Positions 23,576 through 30,005 of a stretch of DNA of 39,566 nucleotides are shown in pieces. Every line of letters starts with the position of its first letter. Position 1 is the first letter of the stretch. The stretch comes from a virus: the IMG/VR virus record IMGVR_UViG_3300028925_011785, positions 1 through 39,566 of that record, one strand, 5' to 3'. The notes under the pieces were generated by a model that saw only the letters and a program-made list of their open reading frames with translations, searched no databases and was not told the origin of the DNA. The position numbers and the translations under genes were made by a program.

Positions 23576-23880
23576 TGGCCCCGGACACCATGCCCGACGG
23601 TTTCCCGATCGAGCGCGCGAAAGACTGGATCGGACGATGGAAAGCCGCTGGAGGCGGCTTCTTCTGTCATCCGAACGAGGAGACGGGCGAAGTCATGGTC
23701 CAGCTCGCGAGCCAAGGCTCGCTACTCGACGAGCCCGAGGTCCGCAACCGCAAGGCGGAGAAGATCCAGAGCTTGCAGGACGAGCTGCTCAAAGAGCCCG
23801 CGCTCAAGTCCGCAATCACGACGCTTGTCGCCGACACATGGGCGATGGCGCGTCAGCGCGCGCGGGGTAACGAGGGATGA
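23575..23880 (+). CDS. Unrecognised 101-residue protein
   Basis: ATG 23575 overlaps the Lar-like stop (TGATG). A first part with IERAKDWIGRWKAAGGGFFCH is followed by a helical, charged region (KAEKIQSLQDELLKEP). GATC sites and GC-rich third positions return here. No family recognised. Confidence 0.6.
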   Translation: MAPDTMPDGFPIERAKDWIGRWKAAGGGFFCHPNEETGEVMVQLASQGSLLDEPEVRNRKAEKIQSLQDELLKEPALKSAITTLVADTWAMARQRARGNEG

Positions 23881-24356
23881 CCGAGCGCCAGCCCGACATG
23901 CTGGGTGGCAAGGCCGTCCCCGCGTCCGGGCTCCGGCGCATGCGGACCCGCGCGAAGGCGCCGGTCCGCCGCGAGGGCTGGGCGGGAACGCCCGGCAATG
24001 GCCCGGAGGGCGAGACGTGCGGATCCTGCACCTATTGCGCGCTCTTCCACTATCGGAAGAGCTATCATAAATGCAGCGCCCGCCCCGGCGATCACTGGAA
24101 AGGCGGACGCGCGACCGATATCCGGCCGCTCGATCCCGCTTGCGAGAAGTGGGCGCCGACGACGGAGCGCGTCAACATCGAGAAGGCGAAAGAGCATGCA
24201 GCCTCTAGTCCTGCCCCGCTACATGGTTCGGGAGCTGGAAGCGATCCGGGACGGAAAGCCAAGCCCGACCGGGCGCGACCAAGCCGGAGTGACGCCGGAC
24301 ATGGCAATTCGATGGCTGGCAAACTCGACCCGCTCCAGCTTACCCTTGACGTCTGA
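23877..24356 (+). CDS. Cys-rich phage protein with CxxC zinc or metal site
   Basis: A 159-residue frame. Residues 42-92 hold GPEGETCGSCTYC, then YHKCSARPGDHW, ATDIRPLDPACEKW. This pattern is common in uncharacterised phage proteins and probably binds zinc through the Cys residues. The last ~53 codons overlap another frame (24196-24369) whose codon use is more typical of this genome, so the true C-terminus may be poorly constrained. The start overlaps the upstream stop (ATGA). Confidence 0.7.
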   Translation: MTERQPDMLGGKAVPASGLRRMRTRAKAPVRREGWAGTPGNGPEGETCGSCTYCALFHYRKSYHKCSARPGDHWKGGRATDIRPLDPACEKWAPTTERVNIEKAKEHAASSPAPLHGSGAGSDPGRKAKPDRARPSRSDAGHGNSMAGKLDPLQLTLDV

Positions 24357-24369
24357 TCGGAGGAAGTGA
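24196..24369 (+). CDS. Possible overlapping 57-residue gene
   Basis: An ATG at 24196 opens a frame that runs inside the end of the Cys-rich gene and stops 2 bases before the next gene's ATG. It encodes LPRYMVRELEAIRDGK, a TPDMAIRWLAN segment and a short basic end. Third-position GC is higher than in the annotated frame over the same bases. AAGGCGAAAGAG precedes it. Confidence 0.4.
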   Translation: MQPLVLPRYMVRELEAIRDGKPSPTGRDQAGVTPDMAIRWLANSTRSSLPLTSDRRK

Positions 24370-24371
24370 CC

Positions 24372-24725
24372 ATGCCCGGCGCACCATGCGAGGATCCGAA
24401 GACCGCGCTTCGCACGACGGACTTCCCGTCGAAGGACCGCTTCCTCTTCGTCGGCGGACCGTTGGACGGAAAGCGCTGCCATGTGGAGATGACGACGCAC
24501 GGTCCGGATAATATCCTCTACATGCGCGAGGCTCCGAAGATGCCCGCGCCGAGCGCGGACAACTTCCTCCAGCCGATCAGCCCGGAAGCGACCGCGACAA
24601 CGGAGCATGCCTATATCCGGCACCCGATGCACGAACGCGACGGCAAGATCCACTTTGTCTATCAGCACAGCGGCGATCACCGGAACGTGATCGCCGCGCT
24701 TATCGAGGGATATCGGAAGCCATGA
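24372..24725 (+). CDS. Unrecognised 117-residue protein
   Basis: GGAGGAAG stands at the right distance for ATG 24372. The sequence FLFVGGPLDGKRCHV (about residues 24-38) is frequent in small phage proteins of unknown function. A long loop and a helical end (HRNVIAALIEGYR) follow. No function proposed. Confidence 0.65.
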   Translation: MPGAPCEDPKTALRTTDFPSKDRFLFVGGPLDGKRCHVEMTTHGPDNILYMREAPKMPAPSADNFLQPISPEATATTEHAYIRHPMHERDGKIHFVYQHSGDHRNVIAALIEGYRKP

Positions 24726-25060
24726 AGAAGGCTATTTTCTACACGATCAAGAAGGACTGGCGGCGCTTCTCGATCCTGACCGTCACCAGCGAGAACCGCG
24801 CCGGCCGCTTCGTCGCCCGCTATGGATCCTCGCGCGTCTATGGACGCGACGAGAGAGGATGGCCGACCAACGCCACCACGCGCGATTGCTATGGGCGCTT
24901 CGAAACCGAGGAGGCCGCGCAGGAAGCGAAGACCCGCCTCGCCGGGATCTTCGCCAAGCATCAGGATCCTATTGATCGCGCAAAGGCTGCGCTGGAGAGC
25001 GCACAGAAAGCAGAGAGTGACGAGATCGACGCCATGCTCGCCGAGTTTCGCCAGCTATGA
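24722..25060 (+). CDS. Unrecognised 112-residue protein
   Basis: Starts in an ATGA overlap. The N-terminal half is beta-rich and basic (AIFYTIKKDWRRFSILTV). From about residue 60 a long helix follows (EEAAQEAKTRLAGIFAKH to the end), rich in Ala, Glu and Lys, probably a coiled coil. Confidence 0.6.
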   Translation: MKKAIFYTIKKDWRRFSILTVTSENRAGRFVARYGSSRVYGRDERGWPTNATTRDCYGRFETEEAAQEAKTRLAGIFAKHQDPIDRAKAALESAQKAESDEIDAMLAEFRQL

Positions 25061-25209
25061 ACGCGGCCTTCCCTTGCACTTGCGGAAAGCAGCTTCGTTC
25101 GCGCGAGGCACTCGACGCTCACAAGCTCGCCCTGGGTTGCAAGAACAGCCGTCAGCGCAAGCGCGCGGCGCGCCAGAGGCGCTTGCGGCGCGAAGGGAAG
25201 CGAAAATGA
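25057..25209 (+). CDS. 50-residue zinc-finger-like protein
   Basis: A short gene in ATGA overlap on both sides. CTCGKQLRSREALDAHKLALGC (C7, C9, H22, C28) reads as a small zinc finger, followed by a very basic tail (SRQRKRAARQRRLRREGKRK). The combination of a finger and an Arg/Lys tail suggests nucleic-acid binding. The tight coupling with both neighbours supports it as a real gene. Confidence 0.6.
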   Translation: MNAAFPCTCGKQLRSREALDAHKLALGCKNSRQRKRAARQRRLRREGKRK

Positions 25210-25442
25210 CCTACCGCGTCGAGATACTTTGCGTCGGCCGACTGGCAGAACCCTTCATGGATCCGGAAGCGCTATGCTATTCGCACCGCTTTAAGGAAGA
25301 CCGGCCGATCTCCGGCGATCGTGGCAACGTCGAGGTTGGAGCCGCGGAGGCGCGCAAGCTGGCGCGCGATGCTGGGTGGATCTTCATCGGCGGCGCGTGG
25401 CGCTGCCCGGCATGCAAGCCGAAGCCGGATCCCGTCGGATGA
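25206..25442 (+). CDS. 78-residue protein with C-terminal CxxC
   Basis: ATG 25206 overlaps the preceding stop. It starts MTYRVEILCVGRLAEP and ends with ARDAGWIFIGGAWRCPACKP, where one CxxC pair probably forms half of a zinc site. Similar ends occur in small phage proteins. The 206-codon frame through this region is a shadow. Confidence 0.6.
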   Translation: MTYRVEILCVGRLAEPFMDPEALCYSHRFKEDRPISGDRGNVEVGAAEARKLARDAGWIFIGGAWRCPACKPKPDPVG

Positions 25443-25801
25443 ACTGGCTGCGCCGCCTTTCTGCCTGGGTTTGGGGCATAGACATACGCGCAGCCGACGA
25501 CGAGGCTCGCAAGATCCGGCGACAAGTAAAAATCTATGATCTTGCCGCGAATGTTGACGAGCTAACCCGCGCGATCGATCTTGTCGCCGCCGCCATGCCG
25601 AACGGCGGCGGATTACTCTTCGACGATATCGAGATCCGCAAGGCGATGCTGCGCGGCATCATCGACGGCAGATCCGCGATTATTGCAGTCGATTGGGAAT
25701 ATCATCCGACGCATTGCGTCGTGATGACGACGCAGCCTAACGGGCGGGCGTTGCTTACCATTCATGAACGAAGCGAATTTTTGCAGAAGGGAAGCCAATG
25801 A
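25439..25801 (+). CDS. Unrecognised 120-residue protein upstream of the clamp gene
   Basis: Starts ATG 25439 (ATGA). The N-terminus MNWLRRLSAWVWGIDI is amphipathic and could bind membrane. A charged helical region (ADDEARKIRRQVKIYDLAANVDE) and an alpha/beta part follow. It shares an overlap with the clamp gene (stop over ATG), so the two are co-translated. Confidence 0.6.
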   Translation: MNWLRRLSAWVWGIDIRAADDEARKIRRQVKIYDLAANVDELTRAIDLVAAAMPNGGGLLFDDIEIRKAMLRGIIDGRSAIIAVDWEYHPTHCVVMTTQPNGRALLTIHERSEFLQKGSQ

Positions 25802-27033
25802 AGATCGAGACTAAGCCATTTGCCAAGGCGCTGGAGATCGCCGCCGACGTCATCGAGCGCCGCAACACGGTCCCGATCTTGGGATCCGCCAAGGTCGAAC
25901 ATCGCGCCGAGAATGATCGGCTGATCGTGACGGGAACGGATCTCGACATGATCGTCCAGGCGAGCGCGCCTTACCGCGGCGCCGCCTTCTCCCCCTTCAC
26001 CGTCGCCGGTCCCAAGGCGATGGCGCGCCTCTTCCGCGCGGGCGGCGATGATCTGGAGCTTGACGATCAGGGCGGGAAGATCTCGTTCGGATCCGGCCCC
26101 ATGACCGGATCCTTGGCGACGCTCCCGGCCGACGACTTCCCGATCCTGGGCTACAGCACCGAAGGCATGTTCCAGACGTCGCTGGGCGCGGAGCAGATCG
26201 ACATGATCCTTCGCGTCGCGGGCGCGGTATCGACCGAGGAGACACGCTATTATCTGAACGGTGTATATCTCCATCACGTGCAAGACTGGACGTGGAAGGC
26301 GGTCGCGACCGACGGGCATCGCCTTTACGTCGGGACGCTGGAGCTTCCCGACTGGCAGGGCGAGGGGATCGGCGCACACGGCGGAGGGCATGCCAGCGGC
26401 GGCGTCATCATCCCGCGGCGCTTTCTCAATCTGCTCCGCCTTCACCGGCCGCGCATGAACCTTGCCGGCGAGATCCAGATCTTCGCCGGGCGCGCCGGGC
26501 CTGTCCCGAACGAGGTCAAGGATCTCGCGCCGGAGGCGCGGACCGCCGCGCAGGGTGGCGCTTGCCGCTTCGGGATCCGCTTCTTCAACGGCGATACGGA
26601 CGTCCAGATCGTCACGAAGCTGATCGACGGCACCTTCCCCGACTATACGCGCGTCATCCCGCAGGAAGCGCCCGACGATAAGCGGATCATGTTTAAGGCC
26701 GCGGACATGCGCCGCGCGATCGACGCAATCACCGCTGGCGCGTCCGAGCGGACGCGCGCGATAAAGCTCACCTTCGACCCCAAGGGAAAGTGCGCGGTAA
26801 GCTGCAAATGGGTGGACCTGGGCTTCGAAGGGAAGATCGAGATCCCGGCCACCGTGCGCGATCAGAAGAACACGTTCGAAGTCGGCTATAATTCGAGCTA
26901 CCTTCGCCAGATCTGTGACGTCGCGGGCGGCGAGGATCTCTCGATCACGCTGCACGACAGCAACGCGCCGGGGACGCTCGCGTCGCCGGGCTCGACCGAC
27001 TTCCTAACCGTCCTTATGCCGATGCGAGTATGA
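25798..27033 (+). CDS. dnaN: DNA polymerase III beta-type sliding clamp
   Basis: A 411-residue protein (bacterial clamps have about 366-375), with motifs in DnaN order: RRNTVPILGSAKVE (21-34), EETRYYLNGVYLH (148-160), VATDGHRLYVG (169-179), IDGTFPDYTRVIP (277-289) and C-terminal LTVLMPMRV. The clamp would encircle DNA as a dimer and tether polymerase. The extra length is partly a loop around 184-202 (Gly/His-rich) and an insert near 232-260. No phage DNA polymerase is visible, so it would serve host polymerase III or displace the host clamp. Confidence 0.9.
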   Translation: MKIETKPFAKALEIAADVIERRNTVPILGSAKVEHRAENDRLIVTGTDLDMIVQASAPYRGAAFSPFTVAGPKAMARLFRAGGDDLELDDQGGKISFGSGPMTGSLATLPADDFPILGYSTEGMFQTSLGAEQIDMILRVAGAVSTEETRYYLNGVYLHHVQDWTWKAVATDGHRLYVGTLELPDWQGEGIGAHGGGHASGGVIIPRRFLNLLRLHRPRMNLAGEIQIFAGRAGPVPNEVKDLAPEARTAAQGGACRFGIRFFNGDTDVQIVTKLIDGTFPDYTRVIPQEAPDDKRIMFKAADMRRAIDAITAGASERTRAIKLTFDPKGKCAVSCKWVDLGFEGKIEIPATVRDQKNTFEVGYNSSYLRQICDVAGGEDLSITLHDSNAPGTLASPGSTDFLTVLMPMRV

Positions 27034-27332
27034 CCATGATCGAGAAGGATATCGTTGACGCCGAGACGGGCGAGAAGACGGGCAGCATGTTCATATTGCC
27101 GCCCGCCAAGGACAGGTGCCAGATCTGCGCATCGAAGCACGAACCAGCCGAGCCGCACAACGCGCAGAGCCTTTACTATCAGACAGTGTTCAACATGGAG
27201 CATGGCCGGGCAGCGACATGGCTCGACGCGATGGAGCATTGTCCGCCGGAGTTGCAAGAGATCTGGACGAAGGCGCTCGAAGATCGAGGCGTTGACGTCA
27301 AGGGCGGCGGGATCAATCCGAAGACGTCATGA
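27030..27332 (+). CDS. Phage protein with paired Cys, unknown function
   Basis: A 100-residue protein that starts in an ATGA overlap with the clamp gene. CQICASKHEPAEPHNAQSLY and HCPPELQEIWTKALEDRG recall a family of unknown phage proteins. The Cys/His residues probably bind a metal. The position directly after dnaN suggests a replication role, but only by neighbourhood. Confidence 0.65.
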   Translation: MTMIEKDIVDAETGEKTGSMFILPPAKDRCQICASKHEPAEPHNAQSLYYQTVFNMEHGRAATWLDAMEHCPPELQEIWTKALEDRGVDVKGGGINPKTS

Positions 27333-27556
27333 CCGGATATCGATCCCCGTTTCCCAAGCGATTGCATGATCCGAACACCCGGTTCACGCATGAAAAATAT
27401 CGCCGCGAAAGCTACGTCGTTCACGTCTTCCCCCGGCCCGATGGCCGGGAAGACATATGCGATCCCCGCTTTTGCCGGGAGTGCAACCGCGAGAGAGAAT
27501 GGAAGGAAGGGCAGACACATGGCAACCCCCATGAACCCGCCGAAGATAGAGCTTGA
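27329..27556 (+). CDS. Unrecognised 75-residue protein
   Basis: Coupled to the previous gene (ATGA). Basic/aromatic N-terminus, then DPRFCRECNRERE with a CxxC pair, then a charged end. Its last 38 bases overlap the next gene. Support is only moderate. Confidence 0.5.
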   Translation: MTGYRSPFPKRLHDPNTRFTHEKYRRESYVVHVFPRPDGREDICDPRFCRECNREREWKEGQTHGNPHEPAEDRA

Positions 27557-27695
27557 CGCGCGGGATCTCCACGCGCCCGAGGCGCTGCGCCTGCTCGCGC
27601 GCAAGGTGCGCGGCGTCGATCCGCGCCGCGCCGATGAGCTGGAGCGCACGGCAAAGCAATTCGAAACGTGGCGGCAGGCGTATATTCGGCGATGA
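27519..27695 (+). CDS. Unrecognised 58-residue helical protein
   Basis: ATG 27519 has GGAAGGAAGG upstream. The product is nearly all helical and charged (LHAPEALRLLARKVRGVDP, then ADELERTAKQFETW). It is coupled to the RusA gene by an ATGA overlap. Confidence 0.6.
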   Translation: MATPMNPPKIELDARDLHAPEALRLLARKVRGVDPRRADELERTAKQFETWRQAYIRR

Positions 27696-28327
27696 TCGAA
27701 TATTTCCCCCGCGGGATCCGGCGCAATGGGATCGACATTGTCTTCGCGACCTCCGTCGCGCAGCTCCCTTGCGTGATCGAGATCGAGGGCAAGGGCTTCG
27801 TCGCCGAGAGCGCGGAGAGCTGGGACGACGCCTTCGTCCAGTCGAAGGAAGAGGCCGAGCGCTGGACCTTCGCGGGCGCCATCATCATGACCGATGCGGA
27901 GCGCGAGACGGCGATCCTCCATCCGGTCGATTATTTCACGATCGATCTTCCCCTCCCGCCGTCCACGAACGCGCTCTTTGTCGAAGCGGGCGGCAGGAAG
28001 CGCGGCGAAGGGCCGCAGCGCGTGAAGACACGTGCCTATAAGCAATGGCTCCACGACGCGGGCTTCCTGCTCAATGTCGGCGCGCAGCGGGCAAAGGTCG
28101 CGCTCGACACCAAGGATCGCGCCTTCTCGACGAATTGGGGGGTCTATCTGCGCTGTGATCTCGATCACAACGCCGACATAACGAACCGGATCAAGGCGAC
28201 GGAGGATCTTTTCGTCGCCCGCAAGCTCACGATCGGGGACCAATGGGTTGACCGATGCACCGTCGAGCGCGACCGGACCGTCCCGCGCGGCATGGTCCGC
28301 GCCATCATCTACAGCATGGGAGGCTGA
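27692..28327 (+). CDS. RusA-type Holliday junction resolvase with N-terminal extension
   Basis: A 211-residue protein. The RusA fold starts near 83 with IDLPLPPSTNALF. The acidic/Lys core is at 156-172 (DLDHNADITNRIKATED), followed by VARKLTIGDQWVDRCTVER, the last strand-helix of the family. RusA cuts four-way junctions and clears branched DNA before packaging. RusA itself is about 120 residues; the first ~80 here form an extra domain I do not recognise. The start overlaps the upstream stop. Confidence 0.75.
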   Translation: MIEYFPRGIRRNGIDIVFATSVAQLPCVIEIEGKGFVAESAESWDDAFVQSKEEAERWTFAGAIIMTDAERETAILHPVDYFTIDLPLPPSTNALFVEAGGRKRGEGPQRVKTRAYKQWLHDAGFLLNVGAQRAKVALDTKDRAFSTNWGVYLRCDLDHNADITNRIKATEDLFVARKLTIGDQWVDRCTVERDRTVPRGMVRAIIYSMGG

Positions 28328-28328
28328 C

Positions 28329-28637
28329 ATGGCACGGCAGACGATCGAGAACCGCCTCGAAGGGACTATGACATTCGGGCTTCACCTTATTTTCGCGCGA
28401 GACGGCGGAGCGCGCATGACGCGCACCACGCCCCAGCTCGCCCGCGGCGAACGGTCGATGTATCTCGACATCAAGATCCCGACAAAGATCTTCGAGACGC
28501 CTTCGCTCCGCGCAGCAATCACCATCCCCGAGCCGGACGCAAGGCCGGAGATCGATATCGAGGCAGCGCGGACCGCGCTCGCCGAGGCATTGGACTGCGA
28601 TATCGTTATTACCGTTCAACCAAGTGAAGGAGTGTAA
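28329..28637 (+). CDS. Unrecognised 102-residue protein
   Basis: ATG 28329 has GGGAGG upstream and follows the RusA stop by one base. The sequence has beta-strands (MTFGLHLIFARDGG, YLDIKIPTKIF) and ends in a helical alanine-rich part. No family recognised. It immediately precedes the Tad2-like gene and may belong to that cluster. Confidence 0.6.
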   Translation: MARQTIENRLEGTMTFGLHLIFARDGGARMTRTTPQLARGERSMYLDIKIPTKIFETPSLRAAITIPEPDARPEIDIEAARTALAEALDCDIVITVQPSEGV

Positions 28638-28638
28638 A

Positions 28639-29211
28639 ATGGAACGCTATATCGGAACGAAGACGATCCTCGCCAAGCCCATGCGGCTCGGCGAATATAA
28701 CGCCTATCGCGGTTGGAACATGCCGGCGAACGAGGATCCGGCAAAGCCAGGCTTCCTCGTCGAATATACCGACGGCGAAGGCGGCAACCATCCGGACCAT
28801 GACGGTTATATCTCTTGGTCCCCGGAAGCCGTGTTCCTGGCGGCATATCGCGCCGACGGCAACCTTACCTTCGGCCATGCCCTCGACATGCTCAAGAAGG
28901 GCGCCACGGTCGCGCGAAGCGGCTGGAACGGGAAGGGCATGTTCCTCTATCTCAATGCCGGCAGCATCGACGCCAAGCCGCCCGAGATGGAACGCGGGGC
29001 GCTGATCGACGGGATCGACCCGACCCTCTTCGACAAGGGCGCCACCGGAACGGCGCCGCGCCTTCCAAACATCAACATGAAGGCGGCGAGCGGCGCGACC
29101 GTGACGGGCTGGCTTGCCAGTCAGACCGACATGCTCGCCGAGGACTGGAGCGTCGTCAGCATGCCGGTTGCTCCGGCCGAGCCCGCCGCCGAAGAAGCGC
29201 CGGCCGACTAA
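28639..29211 (+). CDS. Tad2-like (DUF2829) protein with N-terminal domain, predicted anti-Thoeris
   Basis: A 190-residue protein with a strong ribosome site (GAAGGAG). Residues 77-174 match the DUF2829/Tad2 domain: FGHALDMLKKGATVARSGWNG, KGMFLYLNAG, LPNINMKAASG and WLASQTDMLAEDWSVV. Tad2 proteins sequester the cyclic ADP-ribose signal made by Thoeris. Residues 1-72 form a second domain (YIGTKTILAKPMRLGEYNAY, then DHDGYISWSPEAVF) that I know attached to other phage DUF2829 proteins but not by function. A disordered insert around 105-145 and an acidic tail follow. Confidence 0.7.
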   Translation: MERYIGTKTILAKPMRLGEYNAYRGWNMPANEDPAKPGFLVEYTDGEGGNHPDHDGYISWSPEAVFLAAYRADGNLTFGHALDMLKKGATVARSGWNGKGMFLYLNAGSIDAKPPEMERGALIDGIDPTLFDKGATGTAPRLPNINMKAASGATVTGWLASQTDMLAEDWSVVSMPVAPAEPAAEEAPAD

Positions 29212-29423
29212 TGGCGATCGACCCGCCCGATCCGGATCCGGAACTCGACCGGCGCCGCGAGCTGATCGCCCATTGCGAGAAGCGTTGCGACCGGGCGCGG
29301 GCTAAGCTGACCGCGGCGCAGCAAGAGGTAGAGGACGCGGACAGCGCGCTCGCCTACGCTCTTGCTCGCCGCGATCAGTGGATTGCCGATCATCCGGATC
29401 CGCAACCCTCATTGCCTTTATAA
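29211..29423 (+). CDS. Unrecognised 70-residue coiled-coil protein between two predicted anti-defence genes
   Basis: Starts TAATG right at the Tad2-like stop. Residues 15-62 form a long charged helix (LIAHCEKRCDRARAKLTAAQ, QEVEDADSALAYALARRDQ) with a heptad look. No family recognised. Its position suggests a role in the same counter-defence set, but it could be unrelated. Confidence 0.55.
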   Translation: MAIDPPDPDPELDRRRELIAHCEKRCDRARAKLTAAQQEVEDADSALAYALARRDQWIADHPDPQPSLPL

Positions 29424-29433
29424 GGGAAAGTTT

Positions 29434-29673
29434 ATGTCCGACCCCATCCACCCGGCCCCGGCCGAATTTAGCGAAGCGCAGCTCGACGAGGATCCGATCC
29501 TTCGCTTCTTCCACTATGCCCACCTACCGGAAGCGCTCCAGGCGCGCAGCAAGCCATTCTGCGATCTCGCGCGGACCGTCGTCGAGACGACGCCCCGCAA
29601 CGCCGAGCGCTCGGTCGCGCTGCGCAAGCTGCTCGAAGCCAAGGACGCGGGCGTCCGCGCGCACGTCGGCTGA
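29434..29673 (+). CDS. Acb2/Tad1-like helical-hairpin protein, predicted nucleotide-signal sponge
   Basis: A 79-residue protein that reads RFFHYAHLPEALQARSKPF, then CDLARTVVETTPRNAERSVA and LRKLLEAKDAGVRA. Phage proteins of this pattern have been placed with the Acb2/Tad1 hairpin family, whose members bind cyclic oligonucleotides (CBASS signals) and cyclic ADP-ribose (Thoeris signals) as hexamers. I assign it from remembered family pattern, not a search. AAGGGAAAG lies ahead of ATG 29434. Start follows a short gap after the coiled-coil gene. Confidence 0.6.
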   Translation: MSDPIHPAPAEFSEAQLDEDPILRFFHYAHLPEALQARSKPFCDLARTVVETTPRNAERSVALRKLLEAKDAGVRAHVG

Positions 29674-29674
29674 C

Positions 29675-29917
29675 ATGGCAGAGGCAACCGTCAGCGACGA
29701 GCAGCTCCGCCTGTTCGTCGAGCGCATCGAGCGCCCTCTCGAAGAGAAGAAAGGGATCCTGGACGACGTGCGCGACGTCTATCTCGAAGCGAAGTCGCAG
29801 GGATATGATCCGAAGATCATGCGCCAGATCGTGAAGCTGCGCTCCATGCCGGTCCACGATCGAAAGGAAATGGAGGCCGTCCTCGACGTCTATAAATCGG
29901 CGCTTGGCATCGAGTAG
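29675..29917 (+). CDS. gapR: GapR-like (DUF2312) DNA-binding protein
   Basis: An 80-residue protein that reads EQLRLFVERIERPLEEKKGI, then DDVRDVYLEAKSQGYDPKIM and RQIVKLRSM with a DVYKSALG end. This is the DUF2312/GapR pattern; Caulobacter GapR (89 residues) encloses overtwisted DNA ahead of forks and stimulates topoisomerases. Pro-21 replaces a helix residue in the first helix. It is last in the unit, directly after the Acb2/Tad1-like gene (one base between), without a clear ribosome site. Confidence 0.8.
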   Translation: MAEATVSDEQLRLFVERIERPLEEKKGILDDVRDVYLEAKSQGYDPKIMRQIVKLRSMPVHDRKEMEAVLDVYKSALGIE

Positions 29918-29971
29918 GATCCTCGGTAAAAGGACCGCGTCCGATTTGCCGCGGGCATGCCCGAAAGGGCC

Positions 29972-30000
29972 AAGGGCGGGGAGGCTTTCTCCCCGCCCTT
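29972..30000. terminator. Bidirectional terminator between convergent units
   Basis: A perfect 12-bp GC-rich stem (29972-29983 with 29989-30000, 5-base loop) is followed on the plus strand by AAATTTTA. It sits between the GapR-like gene (plus) and the last lysis gene (minus, ending 30006) and can end both transcripts. Confidence 0.8.
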
Positions 30001-30005
30001 AAATT

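Noticed and set aside
25762-26955. 397-codon minus-strand frame opposite the sliding clamp gene
   Set aside because: Antisense shadow of the DnaN-like gene.
27179-28330. 383-codon minus-strand frame opposite the RusA region
   Set aside because: Covers several well-supported plus-strand genes with coupled starts; no recognisable domain.
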